Assembly: GCA_963920525.1 (NCBI GenBank)
Contig: OY986437.1
Span: 54,483,830 to 54,547,829 of the forward strand
Length of the DNA: 64,000 nucleotides
Direction of reading: 5' to 3'
DNA from: Dichetophora obliterata
Lineage: Eukaryota; Arthropoda; Insecta; Diptera; Sciomyzidae
Shown here: positions 1-10,511 of the stretch, one piece after another
How the letters are laid out: each line of letters begins with the position of its first letter
Numbering within the stretch: the first letter of the stretch is position 1
Made by a program: the position numbers and the translations under genes
Notes under the pieces: generated by a model
Databases searched by the model: none
Told to the model about the DNA's origin: nothing
What the model saw: the letters and a program-made list of their open reading frames with translations, nothing else

Positions 1-46
1 TTTGTTCTATAGATTTTATTTATAAAAAATAAAAATATAACGGCCG

Positions 47-164
47 ATTTCTTCACCGAGTTTTAGCGCTTATCCGTGGAATAGACCAGTTTATGGTATT
101 TAGTTGGTACACCATGAACTGGTCTAATCCACGGACTAGCGCTAATACTCGGTGAAGAAATGAG
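47..164. repeat. Hairpin MITE-like inverted repeat
   Basis: An arm beginning ATTTCTTCACCGAG is repeated inverted as CTCGGTGAAGAAAT. The inner blocks TAGCGCT, TCCGTGGA and TAGACCAGTT also have their complements in mirror order around a loop near 93-112. It has the form of a small non-autonomous DNA element. I see no clear target-site duplication and no coding capacity. Confidence 0.7.
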
Positions 165-540
165 CTATAAGACGTGCATCGGCTTATTAAAAGCTTTTGT
201 CGGAGTAATATTTGAAATGGATTTCAAGCTTACTCTAAAAGTATAAATTTACTAAAACTAGCACAAAGAAAACTTTTTAATATATGCCATTGACACAGTC
301 ATTTGTTTATACATCTATAATGAAATTAAGTAAAAATTTTTTGTAAAATATTTTAATTCTCTAGCGTCTTTTTATCGGCCTTTTAAAAAAATATGTAAAC
401 AATTTTCTTATAAGTTGTCATGGAGCGTAAGAATATTCTAAGAAAATATTTATTGGAAAATTTCACTATTAGTTTCTTTGGACAAGATTGATGTACACAT
501 TATATCTATGGAGTTAAAATATATATATATATATTTTTAT
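165..540. other. AT-rich intergenic stretch
   Basis: I see no gene, exon-like block or long inverted repeat here. It is AT-rich and ends in a short (TA)n run near 518-533. Confidence 0.5.
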
Positions 541-544
541 AACA

Positions 545-1300
545 TAATAGCTGCGTTCCCTTGTTCGTTGATCTAGAGCATGGCTTTATTTTATTCACAA
601 AATAAAAACAACAATTAGAACCAGCTCTATTTCTGATCTTAAAATGCTGCCAAGTTTCAAGCGTTTTTGTCAAAACGAACATAGTTGGCAAATCTAAATA
701 ACTATTCATTTTCGTATTTTGACGTTTCATCGCTCAATGGGCGTTTTGGTATTGCTGTTTTCTTTTAGGGCTGTTCACATTTCAAACCGCTCATCAAATC
801 GTTTGTCAAATCCAATAGAACAACGTGGGAATTCCATGAAAATTTCACGTTGTTCTATTGTATTTGACAAACGATTTGATGAGCGATTTGAAATGTGAAC
901 AGCCCTTTTGTTATTTTTCTTCAAACAGTGATGCCAAATTGTTATTAAGTTTAACTAAAGTTCTTCCACTGATATTTTATCTGATCTAGTGAAACAGGAA
1001 TGCAGCTATTAATAAAAAACTTTATAAAAATTTGGCATCACTGGGTTAAACTGCTGTTTGAAGAACAACAACTGAAGAAAACAGCAATTTCAAAACGCCC
1101 ATTGAGCGATGAAACGTCACAATACGAAAATTAATAGTTATTTAGATTTGCCAACTATGTGCGTTTTGATAAAAAATGCTTGAAACTTGGCACCATTTTA
1201 AGAACAGAAATTGAGCCAGAAATCGAGCTGGTTCTAATTTTTGTTTTTTGAATAAAACAGAGCCGCGCTCTAGATAAACGAGCACGAGAATGCAGCTAAT
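545..1300. mobile_element. Foldback element with ~200-bp arms
   Basis: The left arm (about 545-762, continued at 908-960) is the reverse complement of the right arm (about 1010-1300). Shared blocks include CGCTCAATGGGCGTTTTG against CAAAACGCCCATTGAGCG, and GATGCCAAATT against AATTTGGCATC. The left arm is interrupted by a separate palindromic MITE at 767-901. No transposase is encoded. The small reading frames in the arms are mirror images of each other and are not genes. Confidence 0.75.
767..901. mobile_element. Palindromic MITE, TIR AGGGCTGTTCAC, 3-bp TTT flanks
   Basis: The ends AGGGCTGTTCACATTTCAAA and TTTGAAATGTGAACAGCCCT are perfect inverted repeats. The palindrome continues inward (CAAATCGTTTGTCAAAT and its complement) to a loop near 830-840. 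TTT lies on both sides, which suggests a 3-bp duplication as in PIF/Harbinger elements. It sits inside the left arm of the foldback at 545-1300, so it is younger. The copy at 62204-62528 has similar ends. Confidence 0.7.
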
Positions 1301-1706
1301 GTTTGATAAAATGGGAGGTAGACGTAATTGTTGATCGATTGCGATCATTTCAAAGGAACAACTTTAAAATCTTTGTACAAAATGGCATGCATCTACCTGT
1401 AATACTTTTTGCGATACCTATAAGTTTTGTTCTCATTAAATTGAAAAGATCACACTGTGACTCACTACTGATAAATAAAAGATCTGGCCATCCATTGCAC
1501 AAAAACATAGAGGTATTGTTCACAAATAGATGTCATTGCTTGAAATTTTTTTGACAGCTGCATTTGTAAACAATTCAAATTATTTAATTTTTTGGTTTGC
1601 TAATACTACAAAGTTTTTCAGTTAATGAAACACATAATCAAAATTTTTAAAAAAATCTTTATTTTCATATGGTATTCATATTGCACTGCAGCAAAATTCA
1701 AAGTAA
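1301..1706. other. Upstream region of the 448-aa gene
   Basis: This is AT-rich sequence between the foldback element and the first gene. A short + strand reading frame (1303-1554) shows no family signature and I do not count it as a gene. The promoter of the downstream gene should lie here, but no TATA box stands out with the right spacing. Confidence 0.4.
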
Positions 1707-3053
1707 ATGGTTCCGAAAGCGAGTACGCCTAAATTAGATTTCCGCATAAAGTTGCTCGCCGGCAACAATGTCGTAATGATTGAGTCAGGCGGCTATGAAT
1801 CGGAAATATTCATGCCCCAAATAATCAATGGCCGCATTAGTTTTCAAAATATCATACCGAATAGACGTTGTTGCATGTATGGAGCCTCTGTTAACCCATC
1901 AACCACCAAAGTTGGAAAAGTTCCGCGACTCAATTCAATTGATTCAACAACACAGACCAACCGCAATCCTTTGCTGTCAACAAGCAACTCGAGAGCATGG
2001 CGAATGAATGCTGGTGCAGAAACACGCTTCGTTTCACCCCTAGCCTACAGCACACCTACAGCCGCTATATTAGGCAAGGAAAATCATCGGTACGATTTTC
2101 AGTCAAATTATTCTAATACTTCAACGCTGCCAACTCCTGAACTGGCGCGTCGGATGCCTACATATCAAAAGGTTGCAAATGAGTCTTTTTTTCATACACC
2201 CTCAGAAGGTAAAGTCGTACGGATGTATCGAAATGCAACGCCAAACACACCAAAGCGGGTCGGTCGTATTGTTGGACCCAACACCAACCTCAAATCAGTA
2301 CAGAAAACCACGGTAGTCAGTAATACAAGTAAAATTACATCCTTTACATCCACACCGTGTGAGTATGACGACACGCACGGAGACAGCTCACCAGTTCGGC
2401 CCATTCGTGAGATACGTAGTGGCAAGAATAGCACGTTATTGAATGCAACGCAAAGTACTTTCAAAACTCCGGCAATACCTGGAACGATAACTAAGTGGCG
2501 CAAATGTATTACGCCTGTGCGCACTTATTCCCGGCGACACATAAAGAAACTCTCTTCAATGGGCAGCGTTAAGAAGTCGCTCAACACCTCCGCCTCCAAA
2601 ATTCGTACTAAATTACCATTAATTCGTAACACAGATCGTAACGGCAAAGTTCTGCCCACGTACAGGGTAAATCCAACGCAGTGCCCACGTTCGAAACTCA
2701 AAGTTGAAGTAAAGAAACGCAAGATTGTAATCGATCCCAAAATCACAATCACCCCACACACGTTCAAGCGACAACAGAATGACACTGCAGATTTGAAACA
2801 GAATTCAAGCTATCGACTTCCTAAAAATCGTAAGGAGTATGAAGCAATCAAACCTTCTGCCTTTGATTTGCTAACAAGCTCGAATCGATCTCGTAGCATA
2901 TCATCCAAACTAAATTTGCAATTTCGCAAGGCGTGCGTGAATAAATCATCCTCAACGAATCCCAAATATAAGATACTCTGCGTACTACCACCGCTGGAAA
3001 AGAAGGATGGTGAACGTGGGAAGTCATCGCATTCCAACAAGCAGCTTCAGTGA
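1707..3053 (+). CDS. Unrecognised basic Ser/Thr-Pro-rich protein, 448 aa
   Basis: This is a single uninterrupted frame of 448 codons. An in-frame TAA lies directly before the ATG (1704-1706), which fixes the start if no 5' coding exon exists. Codon texture and GC content are clearly above the flanks. The protein is strongly basic and rich in Ser, Thr, Asn and Lys. It has many Ser/Thr-Pro sites, for example near residues 115-120, 165-170, 180-185 (TPNTPKR) and 212-217, plus Lys/Arg clusters at 275-295 and 340-352. It has no signal peptide, membrane segment or folded-domain signature I can name. Proline-directed phosphosites in a basic disordered chain are typical of nuclear, chromatin or spindle proteins, but that is inference. 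The first 60 residues look more ordered and would be the best search query. I do not recognise the gene. Confidence 0.75.
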   Translation: MVPKASTPKLDFRIKLLAGNNVVMIESGGYESEIFMPQIINGRISFQNIIPNRRCCMYGASVNPSTTKVGKVPRLNSIDSTTQTNRNPLLSTSNSRAWRMNAGAETRFVSPLAYSTPTAAILGKENHRYDFQSNYSNTSTLPTPELARRMPTYQKVANESFFHTPSEGKVVRMYRNATPNTPKRVGRIVGPNTNLKSVQKTTVVSNTSKITSFTSTPCEYDDTHGDSSPVRPIREIRSGKNSTLLNATQSTFKTPAIPGTITKWRKCITPVRTYSRRHIKKLSSMGSVKKSLNTSASKIRTKLPLIRNTDRNGKVLPTYRVNPTQCPRSKLKVEVKKRKIVIDPKITITPHTFKRQQNDTADLKQNSSYRLPKNRKEYEAIKPSAFDLLTSSNRSRSISSKLNLQFRKACVNKSSSTNPKYKILCVLPPLEKKDGERGKSSHSNKQLQ

Positions 3054-3334
3054 AACTCAAATAGTTTAACCTTGGAACAAGTCAAAATTAGGCAAGCAGT
3101 ATAGAAAAATGCCTCAAACGCCAATGATATTCTGTGTGAACTCCTGTAAACTCTTCCCGATATTTTAGTTATTTTTTGGTAACATTTTTTTTTCTTTCTT
3201 ATTTTGTAAGAGTAAAACATAAGAACAATACTGACCGAATGCTTGAAAAAAAGCACTTTGAACCGTTAGAAAATTATTAAAGTCTATGGATCAAAAATGT
3301 GATAAGTTTCGTATAGTTACGTATATTTTTTTGA

Positions 3335-3340
3335 AATAAA
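3335..3340 (+). terminator. Candidate poly(A) signal AATAAA
   Basis: A canonical AATAAA lies about 280 nt after the stop codon of the 448-aa gene, followed by T-rich sequence. It is a plausible 3' end, but AATAAA is common by chance in DNA this AT-rich. Confidence 0.4.
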
Positions 3341-3344
3341 AATG

Positions 3345-4090
3345 ACTTCTTACATTGTTGATCCATTTAGTTATCGTATAATTTTTGTTCAAAATCTATT
3401 TGGCTTTTTTCTATTTATCATGTCGCAGTTGTTTGTATCACCTGATTGTTAATACATTCAAATAGAAAAGCTTTGCAATTTTCTGTGTATTTTTACTATT
3501 TGTCATGTATTCAAATGATGAAATTAAATTTTTTTGTAAAAAATTTAAAAAACTGCAATGCAATGTAATTCAAGTATTTAAATTATGCACTTATAATAGC
3601 ATTTATACATAAACGTATATGAAACTAAAAAAAAATACAAATTTATACACTAAAAAAAAATTGTCATGGTATTTTGTGTGATAACGACGCTTTTCAAGCC
3701 AATGCACAATAGTGGAAATGATAACATTCTTCGCCAAAATATGTACTCAAATTAAAGTAGCACAAAATATTTTTCTTTTCTGGTATAAGCTCGTAGGAAA
3801 ATTAGTTAATGTATACCTTTGACATAGCTGTTGTGTTTACAGACCTAGAGTAAAATTTTATCCAAAAATATTTTAAAAAAGAACCCTTAAACAGAGTCGT
3901 AGAGGGCTAGCATATTTTGTTAAAATGTTGAAAAATTCCACCATAGTTCTCTTTTGAAAAGATCTATTCTCAATTTCAAAGATAATTTCTCTTTGGAAAT
4001 AATATTTGAAAATAAAAAAGAATTTCCACCATAGGATCTTTTGAAAAGATCTATTCTAAATTTCAAAGATAATTTATGAATTGAAATGTA
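3345..4090. other. AT-rich intergenic sequence with one short duplication
   Basis: No gene is visible. A block of about 55 bp starting TTCCACCATAG is present twice (about 3935 and 4022), both with the core CTTTTGAAAAGATCTATTCT. It leads into the minisatellite that follows. Confidence 0.5.
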
Positions 4091-4094
4091 TGTT

Positions 4095-4860
4095 TTCTAA
4101 ATTTTAATTGGTTTTTTCTAAATTTCATTTGGACTATTCTGTATTTCATTTAAACTATTCTGAATTTCATTTGATCCTTTCTGAATTTCACTTGATTTTT
4201 TTTCAAAATTCAGTTGATCTTTCCTCAAAATTCAATTGATCTGTTCTGAATTTTAATTGATCTTTTCTGAATTTCAGTTGATCTATTCTAAATTTCAGAT
4301 GGAATTTCGAATTTCAACCCATCTTTTCTAAACTCCAAATAGAATTTCTGATATTGTGTTGGTCTATTCTAAATTTTAAAATTTTTGCATTTCAACTGAT
4401 ATTTTCTGAATTTTACTGAATTCTGAATTCTGTACTTTAATTAATCTATTCATAATTTCCATTGATCTGTTCTGAATTCTAATTGATCTTCTCTGAATTT
4501 CAATTGTTCTCAATTTAAAATAGAATTTCTTAATTCCGATTGATATATTCTGAATTTCAGACGACATTTCTGAATTTCATATGGAATTTCTGAATATCAA
4601 TTAATCTTTTCTGGAATTTCAATTGACCTTTTTTAAATTCAAATTGATTTTTTCTGTCTTAAGCTTACCCTTTATGCATTCCGAATGAAATTTCAGAATT
4701 TCAATTGATCTTTTCCGAACCTCAATTAATCTATTCTGAATTTAAATTTATTTTTTCTGTCTTAAGCTTACCTTTTAAGCATTCCAAATGAAATTTCAGA
4801 ATTTCAATTGATCTTTTCCGAACCTCAATTAATCTATTCTGAATTTCAATTGAATTAAAA
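4095..4860. repeat. Degenerate 21-bp minisatellite with a ~105-bp duplication
   Basis: The unit is about 21 bp, consensus CTATTCTGAATTTCATTTGAT, repeated with drift and occasional 22-bp units. A ~105-bp segment containing TTCTGTCTTAAGCTTACC occurs twice, at about 4642-4745 and 4749-4852. Because 21 is divisible by 3, the minus strand reads as degenerate heptads of the type IEIQRRS/IRIQNRS at 4376-4567. Stops elsewhere and no start context argue against a gene. Confidence 0.75.
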
Positions 4861-5159
4861 TGGAATTAAAGTTTAAAATGGTATAGAATTCGTTGGTCGA
4901 AATATGTAATTTAGAAAAAGGTTAAAAATAAGATCGTACAGTGTTATTTGTAGCCAGTTTTTAAATTTGACGGAATGGATGATCATTCAAATTTAACCTC
5001 ATTATAGTATAAATATAGAATATTTTTTGAATGTAGAGAATAGAATAGAAATTGCATTTTTAAATTTAAAATTGTAATATTCCACTTCAGAATCTTACTA
5101 AAAGTTAATAGTTACTTAAATTAAAGGTCAAATCAATAAGGAGATATATGTTTGTCAAT
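4861..5159. other. AT-rich spacer downstream of the OBP gene
   Basis: I see no gene or repeat structure here. Confidence 0.4.
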
Positions 5160-5165
5160 TTTATT
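5160..5165 (-). terminator. Candidate poly(A) signal of the OBP gene
   Basis: The + strand TTTATT reads AATAAA on the minus strand, 98 nt beyond the TGA of the odorant-binding protein gene. That is a normal distance for a short insect 3' UTR. Confidence 0.45.
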
Positions 5166-5262
5166 TTTGCTAATTTGGAATGGCTCGAATTTGGGCATCA
5201 AATTAAGTACAATACAATTGCTATTGTCGATTCATTTATAATGGAATCAAAAGAATTTTTTT

Positions 5263-6240
5263 TCAATTAAATATGCACTGCCGAACCCATGTAACTTTGT
5301 CGGCACATTTGTTTGCACGAGTGCGAGCCAAACGCTCCGGGCAGTGGCTTAACGTGTGATACCAGACGCAACGGTCTATATAGGCCGGGAAGGCATCACA
5401 ACCATGTTCATTTGTCATGTCAGCAGTTTCAAAGCGTTTCATCAAATACTCTTTACCTGTGGAGTGCAGAGTTTTAATTAAACATAATTTCGGATATACT
5501 AGTTATAGATTTCTATAAACTACTTTTTCAATGCAATTACAAATTATGTGTAAAATTTTATTCTTAAAAACCAAGACTTACCCATCGCATGACATGTTGT
5601 AAATGCATTATTAAACATTTCTCGTATGTCTTCTTCAGTAAGATGATTATCCAAGTATTTACCCATCACTTCTAGATCAATATCTTTGCCATTATAGATT
5701 TTTAATTCTGATTTGAACATGCATTCAACTATGCACTATATATAAAAATAAATAAATGGTTACTGAACTATACTTAACCCATTAGGAACGATGGTGTCAT
5801 ATGGTATCACTAAGTCGGATGTAACAAGTAACACAAAAGTTAGTCAAAATTTAAATTAGGAAAAAATTAGCCAATGCGTGAAAAACTTGTCCCTTCTTTA
5901 ATGTCCTGGTTAAGGCATCAATAAATAGTTATTTATACCTCTTGTGACAACGTTTTGTTTTTCATCATTTTATCTACACACTGCTCCGAAACAAATGTGG
6001 GCTTGCCTAGACAGCACGACATGAATTCCTGTAAAAAGGATGTATACTATATATGTTTCTTAGGCTATTACTTAGATATGTTTATCTTGTAGTTTAAATT
6101 TGTTCTTGAATATTTTTCTCACTTACATCATTTAATGTTACCGCTGTTTCATTGCATATTTCATTTGCATCGATGATCTTTAATGAATATAATATTATCT
6201 TCAGAATAACGACTAAATATTTGAAAAATTTTGTCGACAT
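5263..6240 (-). CDS. Plus-C odorant-binding protein, 183 aa, 4 exons
   Basis: Exons run 6240-6127, 6028-5939, 5735-5582 and 5456-5263. All introns are GT-AG (donors GTAAGT, GTATAA, GTAAGT) and all phases join cleanly. The model gives 183 residues ending at TGA. The first ~25 residues are a signal peptide (MSTKFFKYLVVILKIILYSL), so the product is secreted. Cysteines fall at 29, 43, 44, 55, 69, 73, 116, 139, 149, 158, 170 and 180. That makes twelve, including the CC pair at 43-44 and the Cys-Pro at 158-159 that define Plus-C odorant-binding proteins in Diptera. Such proteins bind small hydrophobic ligands in sensillar lymph or other secretions. No frameshift or stop is present, and codon use looks functional. 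A TATA box lies at 6289-6295. It appears to be a lone gene rather than part of a visible cluster. I cannot assign the orthologue, so no symbol is given. Confidence 0.9.
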
Positions 6241-6288
6241 CACTGTAGGCTTAACTTTGTTGTTATGAAAAATTTAAGAAATTTCGCA

Positions 6289-6295
6289 TTTTATA
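6289..6295 (-). promoter_or_regulatory. TATA box of the OBP gene
   Basis: The minus strand reads CTATAAAAT about 50 nt before the OBP start codon. That would place initiation near 6260 and leave a 5' UTR of roughly 20 nt. Position and sequence both fit a TATA-driven insect gene. Confidence 0.6.
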
Positions 6296-6299
6296 GATA

Positions 6300-6722
6300 C
6301 GTGACAGCAATTAATAAAAATTTTATATCTTAATTGATTGTATTTCAAATCATTGTTAATTGGTGAATTTGTTCTAATTACATGCTTAATTATTATATTG
6401 CATGCAAATTAAAAAATAAAATATATAACTCTTTTTCTATAAGAGTCAATTGAAACCAATTGCATTATTATATGGAGCAAAAGCTTAAATTTAAGTACAA
6501 ACTTGTGAATATTTATAATTGTAAAACCTCTAAAAAATGCCATTTGCTGTAAATATGTCGAAACGAGGTAACAAAACTATAAGGCCCCATAAAGTTTTAA
6601 TCAATTTAATGTGTATTTCTATGTGTATTTAATGGGTAAAAACATTAACCCTCTTACCCGCTAAAACAGATTAGGGTGGTGTTTAGGTAAATACTTATAA
6701 AATGACTAAAAGTAAAAGAAAT
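6300..6722. other. Intergenic DNA upstream of the OBP gene
   Basis: AT-rich, with no reading frame or repeat I can name. Regulatory sequence for the OBP gene may lie here, but I see no recognisable motif beyond the TATA box. Confidence 0.4.
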
Positions 6723-6730
6723 ATGTATAG

Positions 6731-7296
6731 TAAGGCGCCTCACGAAAAAAAAGTTGTTCGGCACAGTTGCTCAAGATAATCCTTGGTTTATGTTGTGATG
6801 GTAATAAAAATGTTTTTTCGTGGTACCAAATATAATGCGGATTTTCAAGGCATTTTTTAAACTTTTTTTATATGATTTTCACTAAAATTCAAATAACTTC
6901 ATTATTTTTAATGCAATTCTCGTTTTCAAGATACCGTTAGAAAGGTTTTGAGTGCTTGAATTGATTACTGGTCAGATTTGCTTAAATCAATACATTTTGA
7001 AACTAAAATATTAATTATAAAATTAGCACCTAATAAAAAATATTGTAAGAAATTAAAAAAAAAATAAATAAAAGCAATGAAGTTATTTGAATTTTAAAAG
7101 TTTTTGTTTACAACTATTAAACCAGCCATTTTATTATTATTTATATAAATATATATTATAGACAGCTATATTAAACTATTTAACTAAAAACTCGATGTTT
7201 ACAGGTTACTTCAAACCATTCCAAGGATTAAACTAAGGATTATTTTGAGCATTTGCGCTTAATAACTTTTTTTTCTATGGAGCGTGAGGCGCCTTA
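6731..7296. mobile_element. hAT-type MITE with 8-bp duplication ATGTATAG
   Basis: The terminal inverted repeats are TAAGGCGCCTCACG and CGTGAGGCGCCTTA, extending imperfectly inward for about 58 bp (block GATAATCCTTGGTTTA). The 8-bp direct repeat ATGTATAG flanks the element exactly (6723-6730 and 7297-7304). An 8-bp duplication fits hAT transposition. No transposase is encoded. Confidence 0.85.
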
Positions 7297-7304
7297 ATGT
7301 ATAG

Positions 7305-7660
7305 TAGTTCCAGGAGGAAAAATTTTATTTATAGTATATGTATCAGTCTTAAAAAAATATCCTTTGCAATCAATCATTAATTTTGTACATTTTTGGACAC
7401 ACAACCACAAAAAATTTAAACATTTCTTGGATCAAAATGGCCATCGAAACTTGGCTTAACTCATTGTTTGACAATTTTCAACCTTTTCCAAAATTACAGA
7501 CTACGATTAACAAACTCTGGTGGAGGAGATAAAAAATGTATACGTTTATTGTCGTTTAAAAAGCTAACGTCAGAGTCGGCCCGGGCCGTAGCCAGAATTT
7601 CCAAGGGGATGGGGAAAATTTTGATAAAGCTGCATTTCCATGTGATCTTTTCGTATCTCA
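7305..7660. other. Intergenic sequence
   Basis: Mostly AT-rich. A short GC-rich segment at about 7570-7612 (GGCCCGGGCCGTAGCCAG) differs sharply from its surroundings and looks like a transposon scrap, but I cannot classify it. Confidence 0.35.
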
Positions 7661-7669
7661 GCTTATCTT

Positions 7670-8275
7670 ATTTTTAGTTAGAAAGAAAGAGCATGCGAGC
7701 CCTACCTTATGGTTTTTACAAATGTGAGTGTAAAACAGACACACTTTTTCTATTTTTATAGCATGTGATATGATTGTCGAGCCACTGTGGCTGGTGGTTT
7801 TGGATGTGGTTGTTGGTAGTTGACTAGAAAGCCCAGGGGTACTCTGGCTGGTACCCCTCCACAATCAAAGATTGTCTCCTGACTGGAGGCAAGCAAATCA
7901 TTTTCTGTGCTGTCCCCTAGCACTACGGGTTCTTTTAAAAATTTTGTTGTTAGGTGTACACCAGTGATCTGCAAGCGATGGCATTTTCGCTACTTGCAAT
8001 CTACCCTCAACAAATACAGTGACAGTCTGACCGCACTACGCAAGCGCTGCGATTGTCGTGTCGAACATACTTGCAACATTGAAGCCAACTGTGTATGAGC
8101 GTGTCGTAAGACCACAATAATGCATGTTCGAGTTGTTGGTTTGATAACCAGCGCAGGGTCTTTTCAACTTCTGGTATGCAATGGTAAGTATGGTCATTTA
8201 CAAGCAACAAAACAAAGACATAAAGCGTAACTCCTGCATAAAAAAACCAGCGCTTATTTTGTTCTCCGAACACAA
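7670..8275 (-). other. GC-richer island with broken reading frames, unassigned
   Basis: About 600 bp here are much richer in G and C than the flanks. They carry overlapping minus-strand frames at 7756-7974 and 8007-8273, which encode plausible but unrelated-looking protein segments with no intact ATG-to-stop gene. I do not recognise a family. It could be remains of a retroelement or of host exons. No splice chain joining the pieces was convincing. Confidence 0.3.
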
Positions 8276-8588
8276 AGTATTTGCAGTAACATTGCAGTAA
8301 TATTGCAGTTACTTTGCGTGACTTTTAAAAGCTTGTAGCTCAAAAGCTAATGGTTCAATTGAGCTGATTTCTTTTTTAAAATAAATTATAAAGTTTAATT
8401 GAGTGAGCAATAAAATTTGTTTAGTAAATTTTTAAAGATATTTATTAAATTTAGTTTTTTAAGAAATTATATCAGACGCCATTTAACTATAAAACACCTT
8501 TAATCACTGATTTTGATAAGATTTTGTATGCATGCAGATCTTTAATAAAGCTACAACTTTTGTTCAATTGTTCAAAATTTTGAAATAC

Positions 8589-9085
8589 TAGGGTCGCCAC
8601 CTAATAATATGTCTTTTCAAGAGTTTAAAACTGATAAATGACGTTTAAAACTCTTGAAAAGACATATTATTAGGTGGCAACCCTATTATTTCAAAATTTT
8701 ATAATTTTGAAATTTTGACAATGGATTCGGATTCAGCGACCCATTTTTGGTGTACCATTTTTTTTTTGCCAGCCCCGAATTCATAAAACTACAAAAAATT
8801 AAAGTGGCAACCCTATCCACCATCTTGAATTTTAAAATTCTGACTTTAGATTCAAAATCAGCGACCCCTTAACACTGATAAATGATGTTTAAAACTCTTA
8901 AAAATACATATTATTAGGTGGCAATACTGTGGTAAAAATTTAGGTGACAACCCTAACCTCCATCTTAAATTTTAAGACTGTGACATTATATTCAAAATCA
9001 AATCCGTTGTCAGAATTTCAAAATTACAAGAATTCGCAAAAATAAAAAAAAATATAGGTGGCAACTCTATCTTAAATTTTAAAGT
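8589..9085. repeat. Hairpin MITE followed by decayed half copies
   Basis: At 8589-8687 a near-perfect hairpin has arms AGGGTCGCCACCTAATAATA and TATTATTAGGTGGCAACCCT. Further partial copies of the arm (GTGGCAACCCT and variants) recur near 8803, 8920, 8943 and 9055, separated by similar AT-rich spacers. This suggests repeated insertion or local duplication of one element family. Confidence 0.6.
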
Positions 9086-9216
9086 TTGACATCATTTTCG
9101 AAATAAGTATAAAAACTTTTTAATCTATTCATACTGAAGTAATCTACAAACACTTGAGTAAAAATGCAGTATACGCGCTGATTTCATCGTTCGTAAGCTT
9201 ACTTTTGTATCACTGC

Positions 9217-9900
9217 TTAGCCGAAGTTGAAATCAACCTGCAATGGTACACGAGGCAGTAGCTCAAAATAATGCATAATTATAACGATTGCCGTTCGTGC
9301 GCTGTGGTTTATACACTTAATTATTTTATGCAAACATCTATACTTTCCATTAAAGTCGAAGCACACATCACACAGTGTTTGACTTTGGTACAATTGGCTA
9401 ATGCAACATGCTTGATGTTGTAAGTGAGCTCGATGGCGTAGAATATGTTGCATGGTATTAATGATATTGAAGTCATACAAAAACCAAGTATGTACTGGGT
9501 GTAAAAGCAGTTGCAGTTCATCGCTGCAGGTCTCTGGTGTACACATCTGCTTCCTACACCCCTTTGCCACCGAAGCAACGTGGGAGGCTATGAGGTTAAA
9601 GGGGAAAGAGAAGGTAGGCCATAGCGAGCCCCAATACCATGGCAAGACCGGTGTTTCTCTCTGGTTCGGACAGGTCAGAGAGGGGATACGTTAAAATACA
9701 GCACAGATTACCCTTGGCTGCAAACTGAAACTCGGTGGGCACCATACCTCGACCCCGGAGTTTAGGGTTAGGCATAAGTTTGTTCATTGCTCCGCAACAG
9801 CCTGTTATATATAGTATCCTACCAGGAACCAAGGCTCCCGTCATCATAGCCCGTTGCGTCATTGCAACCTAAGCCCCTACACCACGCCAAGGTAGCTATC
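9217..9900 (-). other. GC-richer island with a 142-codon frame, unassigned
   Basis: A minus-strand frame of 142 codons (9645-9217) and a second overlapping frame (9862-9596) lie in a block whose base composition stands out from the AT-rich flanks. The protein is Cys- and His-rich but I see no named domain. The right part (about 9530-9900) resembles transposon untranslated sequence more than a gene. The island might belong with the one at 7670-8275. Confidence 0.3.
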
Positions 9901-10505
9901 CCAATTTAGTAGGAGTTATCGAACAGTAGTTGTTTTTATTTTATTATTTTTTTTTTCAATTTGATGTATTCACAATGGTTTTATTTACTAACGATGTGTT
10001 TATATAGTTTAACATATAGTTAATCATCAGTATGCTCAATTATGAATCAGAAAGGAAATAATAATATTAATAATAGTGTTAAGTATTTTAGAAAAATTAT
10101 AGTGCTTTAGCGAAATTACAAAATACTTAACTCTCTTTAATTGTGTCAATATACCTAGTCAGTTATTACTTTAAATATCTATTAAAAAGAGATCTAGGCT
10201 TGGGTGGGTAAATTAGCTAGTTTGAAATATATACGCATTTTAAATTAAAAAATTAGTGTTAAATATTTGAAAAGTAATTTCTTTATTAAAGTAATCCTTT
10301 AAAAATACGCTATCATTCTAGATTAAAATTGCAATGAAAAATATTATAAGCTAAGATTTAGGAAAAAAAAACAACACTCAAATCAAGATAAGGAAACAAA
10401 ATTATAAATTGAACATTTTGCTAACTAAATTCTTCTTACAAACTTAAAAAAACTACACAATGTTTATCATTAAAATTATAAAAATATACAATTAATCCTA
10501 TTGAC
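9901..10505. other. AT-rich intergenic stretch
   Basis: No gene or repeat structure is visible. Confidence 0.4.
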
Positions 10506-10511
10506 TTAAGC

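Noticed and set aside
2192..3060. Long minus-strand frames opposite the 448-aa gene
   Set aside because: They are complement shadows of a codon-biased + strand gene and show no start context or domains.
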